Position numbers and translations under genes: made by a program
Notes under the pieces: generated by a model
Database searches by the model: none
What the model was told of the DNA's origin: nothing
What the model saw: only the letters and a program-made list of their open reading frames with translations
From: Acidimicrobiia bacterium
GTDB taxonomy: Bacteria; Actinomycetota; Acidimicrobiia; Spongiisociales; UBA5794
Assembly: GCA_029934555.1 (NCBI GenBank)
Contig: JAOZMA010000138.1
Span: 1-6,278, forward strand
DNA: 6,278 nt
Direction of reading: 5' to 3'
Shown here: piece after piece, positions 1-5,527 of the stretch
Numbering within the stretch: the stretch's first letter is position 1
Layout of the letters: every line of letters starts with the position of its first letter

Positions 1-52
1 GCTGTCCGCTGTCCGCTGTCCGCTGTCCGCTGTCCGCTGTCCGCTGTCCGCT
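1..52. repeat. 7-bp tandem repeat array (GCTGTCC)n, cut by the window edge
   Basis: Seven perfect copies of GCTGTCC followed by the partial copy GCT fill the first 52 bases; no mismatch is seen. On the strand of the neighbouring genes the unit reads GGACAGC. The array overlaps the last two bases of the rimM stop codon (51-53), so it begins exactly where rimM ends. Its left end is not in the window, so the true copy number is unknown. Because 7 is not a multiple of 3, each strand gives a repeating 7-residue peptide in every frame, and none of the six frames contains a stop. The sequence probably starts here because an assembly broke in the repeat, which is an inference. Confidence 0.97.
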
Positions 53-560
53 AGACCTCGGGGAAGAGTCCGATCGGTGGCGTCATCACGATCTTCCTGG
101 CATCGAGATCGATGGAAGGGACGATGGCGTCCACGAACGGGACCTCGATGACCCCGTCCGGGGTGCGGACCGCCAGACGGTCCTGAGCGGCTCCGAACTT
201 GACGGAGTCGACCGTTCCGAGCGGCTCACCGGCCTCGTCGACGACCGTGCACCCGATCAGATCGTCCGGCCAGAACTCCTGAGAGTCGAGCTCGCGTCGA
301 TCATCTGATGCGATCGTGAACGAGGTACCACGCAACGCCTCTGCAGTCGTGCGATCGGAGACGCCCTCGAAGTGAACGAGGAGCCCATCTTTGTGAGGAC
401 CGATCTCCGAGACCGTGTAGGTGACCGGCGGGTTGCCATCGCTGGCGAACTCTGCGCCGGCGAACCATCGGCCATCCGGATCATCTGTGAGCGGGCGAAC
501 GACGACGGCACCGTTGATGCCGTGTGCTCGGCGAACGTACCCGACGAGAATCGGTTCCAC
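51..560 (-). CDS. rimM: Ribosome maturation factor RimM
   Basis: RimM binds ribosomal protein S19 and helps mature the 3' (head) domain of 16S rRNA in 30S assembly, in the cytoplasm. The 169-residue product has normal family length. The N-terminal RimM domain covers about residues 4-84 and opens with VGYVRRAHGINGAV (6-19), the family hallmark. The linker motif EFWPDDLIG (95-103) leads into a PRC-barrel domain (about 96-165) with GAAQDRLAV and EVPFVDAIVPSID (139-151). The start is a GTG at 558-560, chosen because it lies one base after the KH gene stop and gives the family N-terminus. I see no good Shine-Dalgarno sequence just before it, so translation probably depends on coupling to the KH gene. 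It is the last gene of the ffh operon in view; its TAG stop is partly made of the tandem repeat. Confidence 0.95.
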   Translation of the reverse strand: MEPILVGYVRRAHGINGAVVVRPLTDDPDGRWFAGAEFASDGNPPVTYTVSEIGPHKDGLLVHFEGVSDRTTAEALRGTSFTIASDDRRELDSQEFWPDDLIGCTVVDEAGEPLGTVDSVKFGAAQDRLAVRTPDGVIEVPFVDAIVPSIDLDARKIVMTPPIGLFPEV

Positions 561-561
561 G

Positions 562-813
562 TCAGTCGAGGAAATCGACCTCGACGGACACGCCTTCTTC
601 GTCCCCAGCGACCGATGCGACGGAGCGAATGGCCCGCGCTACTCGACCGCGGCGACCGATGACGCGTCCCATGTCGGACTTCGCGGTGCGCACCTCGGCG
701 ACGATCGCGTCGTCACCATCGGGCACGATCTCGACCTGGACGGAGTCAGCGTCATCGACGATCTGTGTGACGACGTAGGTCACGACGTTCTCAACAATAT
801 CGCCTTGCTTCAT
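562..813 (-). CDS. KH-domain RNA-binding protein (YlqC/KhpA-like)
   Basis: Small RNA-binding protein of 83 residues, made of a single KH domain. The sequence shows the KH signature with a GxxG loop, GRRG (53-56), inside MGRVIGRRGRVARAI (48-62), preceded by an acidic beta-strand region (about 20-42). Family members, called KhpA or YlqC, lie between rpsP and rimM in many Gram-positive bacteria and bind RNA, often as a dimer or with KhpB; cellular roles in ribosome maturation or cell-envelope control are known only from a few species. The ATG (811-813) overlaps the rpsP stop in an ATGA, and a GAGG (821-824) sits seven bases upstream inside rpsP. The symbol khpA would be reasonable but the role here is inferred from family and context. 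Confidence 0.92.
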   Translation of the reverse strand: MKQGDIVENVVTYVVTQIVDDADSVQVEIVPDGDDAIVAEVRTAKSDMGRVIGRRGRVARAIRSVASVAGDEEGVSVEVDFLD

Positions 814-1277
814 GCGCCGTCCTCTTCCGTGTTCTCGGCCAACTCAACAGCCGTCTTCTCCGCAGCCTCTTCGGCGATGTCATCGAACTGTTCACCGATG
901 GCGTCATCGGCGGCCTTCTCAGACTCGCCCTGGATGTCATCCAGCATCACCGGGGCCGCTTCAGCTTTCGGCTTGGGAGCCTCGGCCGGCGTGTCCTCGA
1001 CAATGTGGACGTCGCCTCTGGCGACTCTGAACTCTGTCCATGCACCGGAGATCTCGAGTAGCTTCTTTGCTCTCTCTGTCGGCTGTGCACCCTTCTGGAG
1101 CCAGTCGACAGCACGAGCGTTATCGATCTCGATGAGCGACGGATCCTGGCGGGCGTCGTACCGACCGATCTGCTCGATGTACTTCCCGTCGCGCGGTTTG
1201 CGTGAGTCCATCACCACGACGCGATACGAGGGTTGCTTCTTCTTACCCATCCGCGTGAGACGGATCTTCACCGGCAT
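810..1277 (-). CDS. rpsP: 30S ribosomal protein S16 with an acidic C-terminal extension
   Basis: S16 is a structural and assembly protein of the 30S subunit. Residues 1 to about 82 are a standard S16 core: it starts MPVKIRLTRMGKKKQPSYR and contains GKYIEQIGRYDAR (31-43) and the WLQKGAQPTERAKKLL segment (59-74). The core would be complete at about 80-90 residues, but the protein continues to 155. From residue 94 to the end I count 21 Asp/Glu against 4 Lys and no Arg, with many Ala, so the tail is strongly acidic and probably disordered or helical. C-terminal extensions of S16 are known in actinobacteria. The ATG is two bases after the ffh stop, with a GAGG Shine-Dalgarno (1283-1286) five bases upstream. 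Its stop overlaps the KH gene start. Confidence 0.96.
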   Translation of the reverse strand: MPVKIRLTRMGKKKQPSYRVVVMDSRKPRDGKYIEQIGRYDARQDPSLIEIDNARAVDWLQKGAQPTERAKKLLEISGAWTEFRVARGDVHIVEDTPAEAPKPKAEAAPVMLDDIQGESEKAADDAIGEQFDDIAEEAAEKTAVELAENTEEDGA

Positions 1278-1279
1278 GT

Positions 1280-2620
1280 CTACCTCTTCTTCTTGCGGCT
1301 CATCCCCGGCATGGTAAGCCCAGGAATGGGGTTCTTACCTCCGGCGAATGCCTTCATCATCTTCTGTGACTCCGAGAACTGCTTGAGCAGCACGTTGACG
1401 TCCTGCGGCCGCGTTCCCGAACCCTTCGCGATGCGACGCTTGCGGCTCCCATTGATGATCTTGGGATCCCGACGCTCCGCGTTGGTCATCGACCGGATGA
1501 TGGCCTCAACGCGAGCGAGTTGACGGTCGTCAATCTCGACGTCGCGCAGTGCCGATCCGGCGCCCGGGAGCATACCAACCAACTGTTGCAATGACCCCAT
1601 CTTCTTGATCTGCTGGAACTGTTGGAGGAAGTCCTCGAGATTGAACGAAGCGTCCAGCATCTTCGCCGCTGCTTCCTCGGCTTCCTTCTCGTCGTAGATC
1701 GTCTCGGCCTTCTCGATGAGCGACAGCACGTCGCCCATGCCGAGGATGCGCGACGCCATCCGCTCCGGGTAGAAGACGTCGAGTTCGTCGATGCCTTCCC
1801 CCACTCCGACGAACTTGATCGGCTGACCGGTCACCTCGCGCGCCGAGATGGCGGCACCACCGCGGGCATCACCGTCGAGCTTGGTGAGGATGAGACCGGT
1901 GAGGTCGGTGTACTCAAGGAAACCGTTTGCGACGTTGACGGCTTCCTGGCCGGTCATGGCGTCGAGTACGAGGAGCACCTCATCTGGATTCGCGTTCTTG
2001 CGTACCGACGCGAGCTCCTTCATGAGGTCCTTGTCGACCTGGAGACGACCCGCGGTATCGATGATCACGACGTTCGCGCCTTCGGACCTTGCTTCCTTCA
2101 GGGCAGCCTTCACGAGCTTCGGCGCCTTGGACTTGCGGTCGACGTAGACGGGGACATCGATCTTCTTCCCCAATGACTCCAGCTGATCGATCGCCGCTGG
2201 ACGCTGGAGGTCGGCCGCGACGAGCATCGGGCGTTTCCCTTTGCTCTTCACGTGTTTCGCCAGCTTCGCCGCGGTCGTCGTCTTGCCGGAACCCTGCAGG
2301 CCGACCATGAGGATGACAAGCGGCGGTGCAGCGGGTCGGACCAGCGGCACCTCTTCGGCACCGAGGGTGACGATCAGTTCTTCATGGACGATCTTGATGA
2401 CCTGTTGACCGGGTGTGAGGCTCTTCGTCACCTCGGTGTCGACGGCACGTTCTTTCACCCGCGCCAGCATCGATTTCACGACCGACACGTTGACATCCGC
2501 CTCGAGAAGCGCGATCCGCACTTCGCGGAGAGCGTCGTTCACGTCGGATTCTGAGAGACGGCCCTTGCCCCGCAATCGCGAGAAGGCGTCGTTCAGCCGG
2601 TTGGAGAGAGAGTCGAACAT
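1280..2620 (-). CDS. ffh: Signal recognition particle protein Ffh (SRP54 GTPase)
   Basis: Ffh binds the SRP RNA and signal sequences of nascent membrane and secreted proteins and docks with the receptor FtsY, both GTPases acting together. The 446-residue product is full length. An N domain (about 1-95) precedes the G domain with the P-loop GLQGSGKTT (107-115), the DLQRPAAIDQL motif (137-147), DTAGR (188-192), TKLDGDARGG (246-255) and VGVGEGIDEL (271-280). The M domain (about 320-446) holds the RNA-binding segment RRDPKIINGSRKRRIAKGSG (383-402) and many methionines in MMKAFAGGKNPIPGLTMPGM (421-440), and ends in SRKKKR. It is the first gene of the minus-strand operon. No Shine-Dalgarno is seen before the ATG, and a possible -10 box lies nine bases upstream, so the mRNA may be leaderless. 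Confidence 0.98.
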   Translation of the reverse strand: MFDSLSNRLNDAFSRLRGKGRLSESDVNDALREVRIALLEADVNVSVVKSMLARVKERAVDTEVTKSLTPGQQVIKIVHEELIVTLGAEEVPLVRPAAPPLVILMVGLQGSGKTTTAAKLAKHVKSKGKRPMLVAADLQRPAAIDQLESLGKKIDVPVYVDRKSKAPKLVKAALKEARSEGANVVIIDTAGRLQVDKDLMKELASVRKNANPDEVLLVLDAMTGQEAVNVANGFLEYTDLTGLILTKLDGDARGGAAISAREVTGQPIKFVGVGEGIDELDVFYPERMASRILGMGDVLSLIEKAETIYDEKEAEEAAAKMLDASFNLEDFLQQFQQIKKMGSLQQLVGMLPGAGSALRDVEIDDRQLARVEAIIRSMTNAERRDPKIINGSRKRRIAKGSGTRPQDVNVLLKQFSESQKMMKAFAGGKNPIPGLTMPGMSRKKKR

Positions 2621-2629
2621 GGCGCGGTG

Positions 2630-2635
2630 AGTCTA
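2630..2635 (-). promoter_or_regulatory. Possible -10 box (TAGACT) of the ffh operon
   Basis: On the minus strand TAGACT fits the TAnnnT form of a sigma-70-type -10 element and ends nine bases before the ffh ATG. With a start site about 6-8 bases further on, the transcript would begin at or within a few bases of the start codon. The lack of a Shine-Dalgarno before ffh agrees with this. I see no good -35 box 16-19 bases upstream, so the call is tentative. Confidence 0.35.
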
Positions 2636-2662
2636 CGGCTCGCAGCGAGACACGCGACGTGC

Positions 2663-2668
2663 GAGACT
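2663..2668 (+). promoter_or_regulatory. Weak candidate -10 box (GAGACT) of the upp operon
   Basis: GAGACT on the plus strand ends six bases before the upp ATG and shares AGACTCA with the ffh -10 candidate on the other strand. It lacks the usual first T of a -10 element, so support is poor. If it is the promoter, upp would be leaderless, which would agree with the missing Shine-Dalgarno there. Confidence 0.2.
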
Positions 2669-2674
2669 CAGCCC

Positions 2675-3292
2675 ATGAATCTCACAGTGATCGACCACCC
2701 GCTTGCCCGGCACTACATGACCGTTCTTCGCGACGAGGAGACAAAACCCGAGGAGTTCCGAGCCGCTGCCCGCGGTCTCACCTACGGCCTGGTACATGAA
2801 GCAACGAAGCGTTTGCCACTCACCGAGATCGAAGTCCAGACTCCGATGGAGGCGACCGTCGGGCATCGCGTCGATGACGTGGTTGCGGTTGCCGTGTTGC
2901 GCGCAGGTCTCGGGATGCTCGATGCCGTCCTCGACATGATCCCAGGATGCAAGGTCGGCTTCGCCGGCGTCCAGCGAGACGAAGAGACGGCGCTCCCGCA
3001 GGAGTACTACTTCCGTCTCCCCGATCTATCCAACGCGTCGGTATTCATTCTCGAGCCGATGCTCGCAACGGGCGGTTCGCTCTCGTGGGCCGTCGACAAG
3101 GTCAAGTCATCCGGGGCCCGCGACATCACCGCCCTCTGCGTGGTCACTGCGCCCGACGGGATCCGGCGGATGTACGACGATCATCCCGATGTTCACGTCA
3201 TCGCTGCCGCCTATGACCGCGAACTCAACGACCGCGCCTACATCGTGCCCGGCCTCGGGGACATGGGCGATCGGCTGTTCGGGACCTTTTGA
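2675..3292 (+). CDS. upp: Uracil phosphoribosyltransferase
   Basis: Upp makes UMP from uracil and PRPP in pyrimidine salvage. The product is 205 residues, close to the usual 208 or so. It begins MNLTVIDHPLARHYMTVLRD as the family does, which decides the ATG at 2675 over the GTG at 2627. Further markers are LRAGLGMLD (75-83), GVQRDEETALPQEYYFRLP (98-116), the PRPP loop LEPMLATGGS (126-135) and the uracil-binding C-terminus YIVPGLGDMGDRLFG (189-203). The PRPP loop carries Glu127 where most family members have Asp (DPMLATGG). It is the first gene of the plus-strand salvage operon, diverging from ffh, and its TGA overlaps the TTG start of the next gene. No clear Shine-Dalgarno precedes it. Confidence 0.97.
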   Translation: MNLTVIDHPLARHYMTVLRDEETKPEEFRAAARGLTYGLVHEATKRLPLTEIEVQTPMEATVGHRVDDVVAVAVLRAGLGMLDAVLDMIPGCKVGFAGVQRDEETALPQEYYFRLPDLSNASVFILEPMLATGGSLSWAVDKVKSSGARDITALCVVTAPDGIRRMYDDHPDVHVIAAAYDRELNDRAYIVPGLGDMGDRLFGTF

Positions 3293-3927
3293 CCGATCCG
3301 TTCGACGCCCGGGAGATCAAGCAAGACCTCGTCCACTCGTACGATGCGGACGCCGTCGCCCGCGACGAGCGCGGCGAACCGGATTGGTGGGACGAACACC
3401 GAACGTTGTTCGCTGCGTCGATGCGGGATGAGGACAAGACCCGGCTGCTTGAGATCGGTGCGGGCTCAGGTCACAGTGCGGCGTTCTTCGTTGCACAGGG
3501 TTTCACCGTCGTCGCAACCGATCTCTCGCCTGGGAACGTCGCTCGCTGCAGGGCGAAGGGCCTCGATGCCCGGGTGGGCGACTTCTACGATCTCGACTTC
3601 GCTGACGGCTCGTTCGACGCTGTCTGGGCCATGAGTTGCCTCATGCACGTGCCGGATACTGACCTGCCGGACGTCCTGAGTGAGGTGGCCAGGGTGCTCG
3701 TGCCCGGCGGAATCGCGGTGTTCGGTCTCTGGGGTGGAAAAGGAACGTCGGGAACCTGGGAAGGCGACGACCACGTACCGCCACGGTTCTACGCCTTGAG
3801 GACGGACGATCAGGTACGGGCGGCTTTCGACGAGACCTTCGTCATCGAACAGTTCGAATCGATCGCCGACCCGTCTAGCGATCCATCGGAGACGCACTAT
3901 CAGCTCTTGACCGTGAGGAACGGATGA
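3289..3927 (+). CDS. Class I SAM-dependent methyltransferase, substrate unknown
   Basis: A 212-residue protein with a Rossmann-like SAM-binding core (Methyltransf_11/25 type). Motif I is LLEIGAGSGHSA (53-64), the acidic residue at the end of strand 2 is Asp78 (VVATDLS), Asp98 follows in VGDFYD, the strand-4 segment is FDAVWAMSCLMHVP (109-122), and VLVPGG (136-141) marks strand 5. The later FGLWGG (145-150) and PPRFYALRTDDQV (164-176) resemble a common group of orphan bacterial methyltransferases whose substrates are unknown, as far as I recall. No transmembrane or nucleic-acid-binding segment is seen, so a small-molecule substrate is likely but unproven. The start is a TTG at 3289 overlapping the upp stop by four bases; the next in-frame ATG (3421) would remove 44 residues. 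It overlaps the following gene by ATGA. Confidence 0.88.
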   Translation: MTDPFDAREIKQDLVHSYDADAVARDERGEPDWWDEHRTLFAASMRDEDKTRLLEIGAGSGHSAAFFVAQGFTVVATDLSPGNVARCRAKGLDARVGDFYDLDFADGSFDAVWAMSCLMHVPDTDLPDVLSEVARVLVPGGIAVFGLWGGKGTSGTWEGDDHVPPRFYALRTDDQVRAAFDETFVIEQFESIADPSSDPSETHYQLLTVRNG

Positions 3928-4220
3928 AGGACTTCGGCGAGGAGGTGGCCAAGCTGCTCGAACGACTCGAACCCGGCGAGGTCGTGTCCTACGGCGACGT
4001 TGCTGAGGAGGCAGGTTTCCCCGGTGCCGCCCGTGCCGTCGGGAACCTCGTCCGGTCGACTCCGGGGCTTCCGTGGTGGCGGGTCGTCGCCAGGTCCGGG
4101 CGACTTGCACCCGGTCTGGAACAGCGACAGACCGAGCTCCTGAGGAGCGAGGGTGTCACAGTCGTCAACGGCCGCGTCAAATTGCGCGACAATGCACGTC
4201 CCGAATCGGAGGATTCATGA
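3924..4220 (+). CDS. Alkyltransferase-like protein (ATL, MGMT C-terminal-domain family)
   Basis: ATL proteins resemble the DNA-binding domain of O6-alkylguanine-DNA alkyltransferase but cannot accept the alkyl group; known members bind O6-alkylguanine and hand the lesion to nucleotide excision repair. This 98-residue protein has ATL size. It shows the helix-turn-helix region VVSYGDVAEEAGFPGAARAV (20-39), with Tyr23 and Arg37 matching the DNA-binding Tyr and Arg finger of MGMT, and the C-terminal pattern QRQTELLRSEGVTV (67-80) typical of ATLs. The active-site PCHRV is PWWRV (50-54): the acceptor Cys is Trp51 and the His is Trp52. ATG at 3924 has GAGG (3915-3918) five bases upstream. It overlaps the methyltransferase and deoA by ATGA on each side. 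Repair role is from the family; a link to salvage is only positional. Confidence 0.9.
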   Translation: MKDFGEEVAKLLERLEPGEVVSYGDVAEEAGFPGAARAVGNLVRSTPGLPWWRVVARSGRLAPGLEQRQTELLRSEGVTVVNGRVKLRDNARPESEDS

Positions 4221-5527
4221 GCTACAGCATGACGGAGTTGATCCAGACCAAACGCGACGGTGGATATCTCGAACCGGCTGAACTCGAGTGGATCATCGCC
4301 CGCTACACCGCGGACGAGATCCCCGACTATCAGCTCTCCGCTCTCCTCATGGCCATCATGTTCCGCGGGATGTCGCAGACAGAGCTCGCAGCCTGGACGG
4401 ACGCGATGCTCCACTCCGGAGACGTGCTCGACCTGTCGGCAACCGACATGCCGAAGATCGACAAACACTCCACAGGCGGTGTCGGAGACAAGATCAGCAT
4501 CCCGCTCGCTCCCCTCGTCGTGGCGTGCGGTATCGCCATCCCGATGATGTCCGGGCGTGGCCTGGGCCACACCGGAGGAACGCTCGACAAGCTCGAAACG
4601 ATCCCCGGCTTCCGTACCCGCCTCGACCCCGACGAGTTCGCCCGGCAACTCGATGACCTCGGACTCGTCCTCGCCGGTCAATCCGAGACACTCGTACCCG
4701 CAGACCGGCGGATCTACTCGCTCCGTGACGCGAGCGGCACGGTTCCGTCCATACCGCTGATCTCATCGTCGATCATGTCGAAGAAGCTCGCAGAGGACCT
4801 CGACGGCCTCGTCCTCGATGTCAAGATCGGTTCCGGTGCGTTTATGAAGGACGTTGCATCCGGAAGAGAGCTCGCCGAGACGATGGTCGGGATCGGGAAG
4901 TCGCACGACACGCCGGTCGTCGGCATCCTCACCGACATGGATCAGCCGCTCGGCACCGAGGTCGGCAACGCCAACGAGATGATCGAGTCGATCGCGATTC
5001 TCAGAGGTGACGGCCCTGAGGACACGACCGCCCTCACGCTCCGCCTGGGAGAGGAGATGCTGATGCTCGGTGGTGTCGCAGCCGATCGAGATGAGGCACG
5101 ATCTCAACTCGACTCGGTCATCGCCTCCGGTGCAGCACTCGACGTATTCGCCAGGGTCATCGAAGCACAAGGTGGAGACCCCCGGGTGCTCGACGATCAG
5201 TCGCTCTTCCCGTCCGCCGACCACCTCTTCACCGTCGTCGCCGAACGTTCAGGCTTCGTCGAACGCTGTGACGCCCTCTCCGTCGGTCGTTCGGCCGTTC
5301 GCCTCGGAGCCGGACGCCAGGCGAAGGAAGACGACGTCGATCCAGCCGTCGGCATCACCGTGCTGGCCAAGGTCGGTGATGAAGTCGCCGCCGGTGACGC
5401 CCTCGCAACGGTGAGCTACAACACCGACGACCAACTCACGGCGTGCCTCCCTGTACTCGAGACCGCCTGGATCCTGTCCGATGAACCGCAAACGCCCCTA
5501 CCCCTGATCCTTGGAGAGGTGAGATGA
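4217..5527 (+). CDS. deoA: Thymidine phosphorylase (pyrimidine nucleoside phosphorylase family)
   Basis: Catalyses phosphorolysis of thymidine (and probably deoxyuridine) to the base and 2-deoxyribose-1-phosphate. The 436-residue product is full length. An N-terminal helical domain (1-65) precedes the phosphate-binding KHSTGGVGDK (83-92), the family signature SGRGLGHTGGTLDKLE (112-127), LVLDVKIGSGAFMK (198-211) and a C-terminal PYNP domain (about 350-430) with SAVRLGAGR. By alignment from memory with the E. coli enzyme, His84, Tyr167, Arg170, Ser185 and Lys189 match the active-site residues at one higher number. IPMMSGRG and ETIPGF resemble DeoA more than the broad-specificity Bacillus Pdp, which has AKMSGRG. 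The ATG at 4217 overlaps the ATL stop and has GGAGG (4208-4212) four bases upstream; an open frame extends back to 4073 but lies inside ATL. Confidence 0.95.
   Translation: MSYSMTELIQTKRDGGYLEPAELEWIIARYTADEIPDYQLSALLMAIMFRGMSQTELAAWTDAMLHSGDVLDLSATDMPKIDKHSTGGVGDKISIPLAPLVVACGIAIPMMSGRGLGHTGGTLDKLETIPGFRTRLDPDEFARQLDDLGLVLAGQSETLVPADRRIYSLRDASGTVPSIPLISSSIMSKKLAEDLDGLVLDVKIGSGAFMKDVASGRELAETMVGIGKSHDTPVVGILTDMDQPLGTEVGNANEMIESIAILRGDGPEDTTALTLRLGEEMLMLGGVAADRDEARSQLDSVIASGAALDVFARVIEAQGGDPRVLDDQSLFPSADHLFTVVAERSGFVERCDALSVGRSAVRLGAGRQAKEDDVDPAVGITVLAKVGDEVAAGDALATVSYNTDDQLTACLPVLETAWILSDEPQTPLPLILGEVR

Larger units (their letters stand above)
2621..2674. promoter_or_regulatory. Divergent ffh/upp intergenic region with symmetric elements
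   Basis: These 54 bases separate the start codons of ffh (minus) and upp (plus) and must hold the promoters of both operons unless a promoter lies inside a coding region. Visible structure: an inverted pair TGAGTCT (2628-2634) and AGACTCA (2664-2670); a perfect inverted repeat CTCGC-A-GCGAG (2639-2649); another, CACG-CGA-CGTG (2651-2661); and a direct repeat GCGAGAC at 2645-2651 and 2661-2667, 16 bases apart. Neither gene has a convincing Shine-Dalgarno here. That this is a regulator binding region is an inference from the symmetry and position. Confidence 0.5.

Noticed and set aside
1..52. CRISPR array or transposon end
   Set aside because: The units are 7 bases with no spacers, and there are no terminal inverted repeats or transposase nearby; it is a simple tandem repeat.
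421..1317. A 298-residue open frame on the plus strand, antisense to rimM, KH and rpsP
   Set aside because: It covers three well-recognised minus-strand genes, is serine-rich low-complexity translation, and matches no family; it is a by-product of GC-rich codon use.
2639..2661. A rho-independent terminator
   Set aside because: The small inverted repeats have no following T-run and lie between two divergent starts, where a terminator is not expected.
2627..2674. An earlier GTG start for upp
   Set aside because: The extra 16 residues are not part of the UPRT family N-terminus and would cover the divergent promoter region.
4073..4216. A longer deoA start 48 codons upstream
   Set aside because: The added residues lie in another frame of the ATL gene and are unlike the family; the ATG at 4217 has GGAGG and gives the normal length and N-terminus.
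3466..4681. Long minus-strand open frames (3466-4110 and 3989-4681) opposite the methyltransferase, ATL and deoA
   Set aside because: The plus-strand frames carry clear family motifs through the same bases, while the minus-strand products are Arg/Gly-rich with no recognisable domain.
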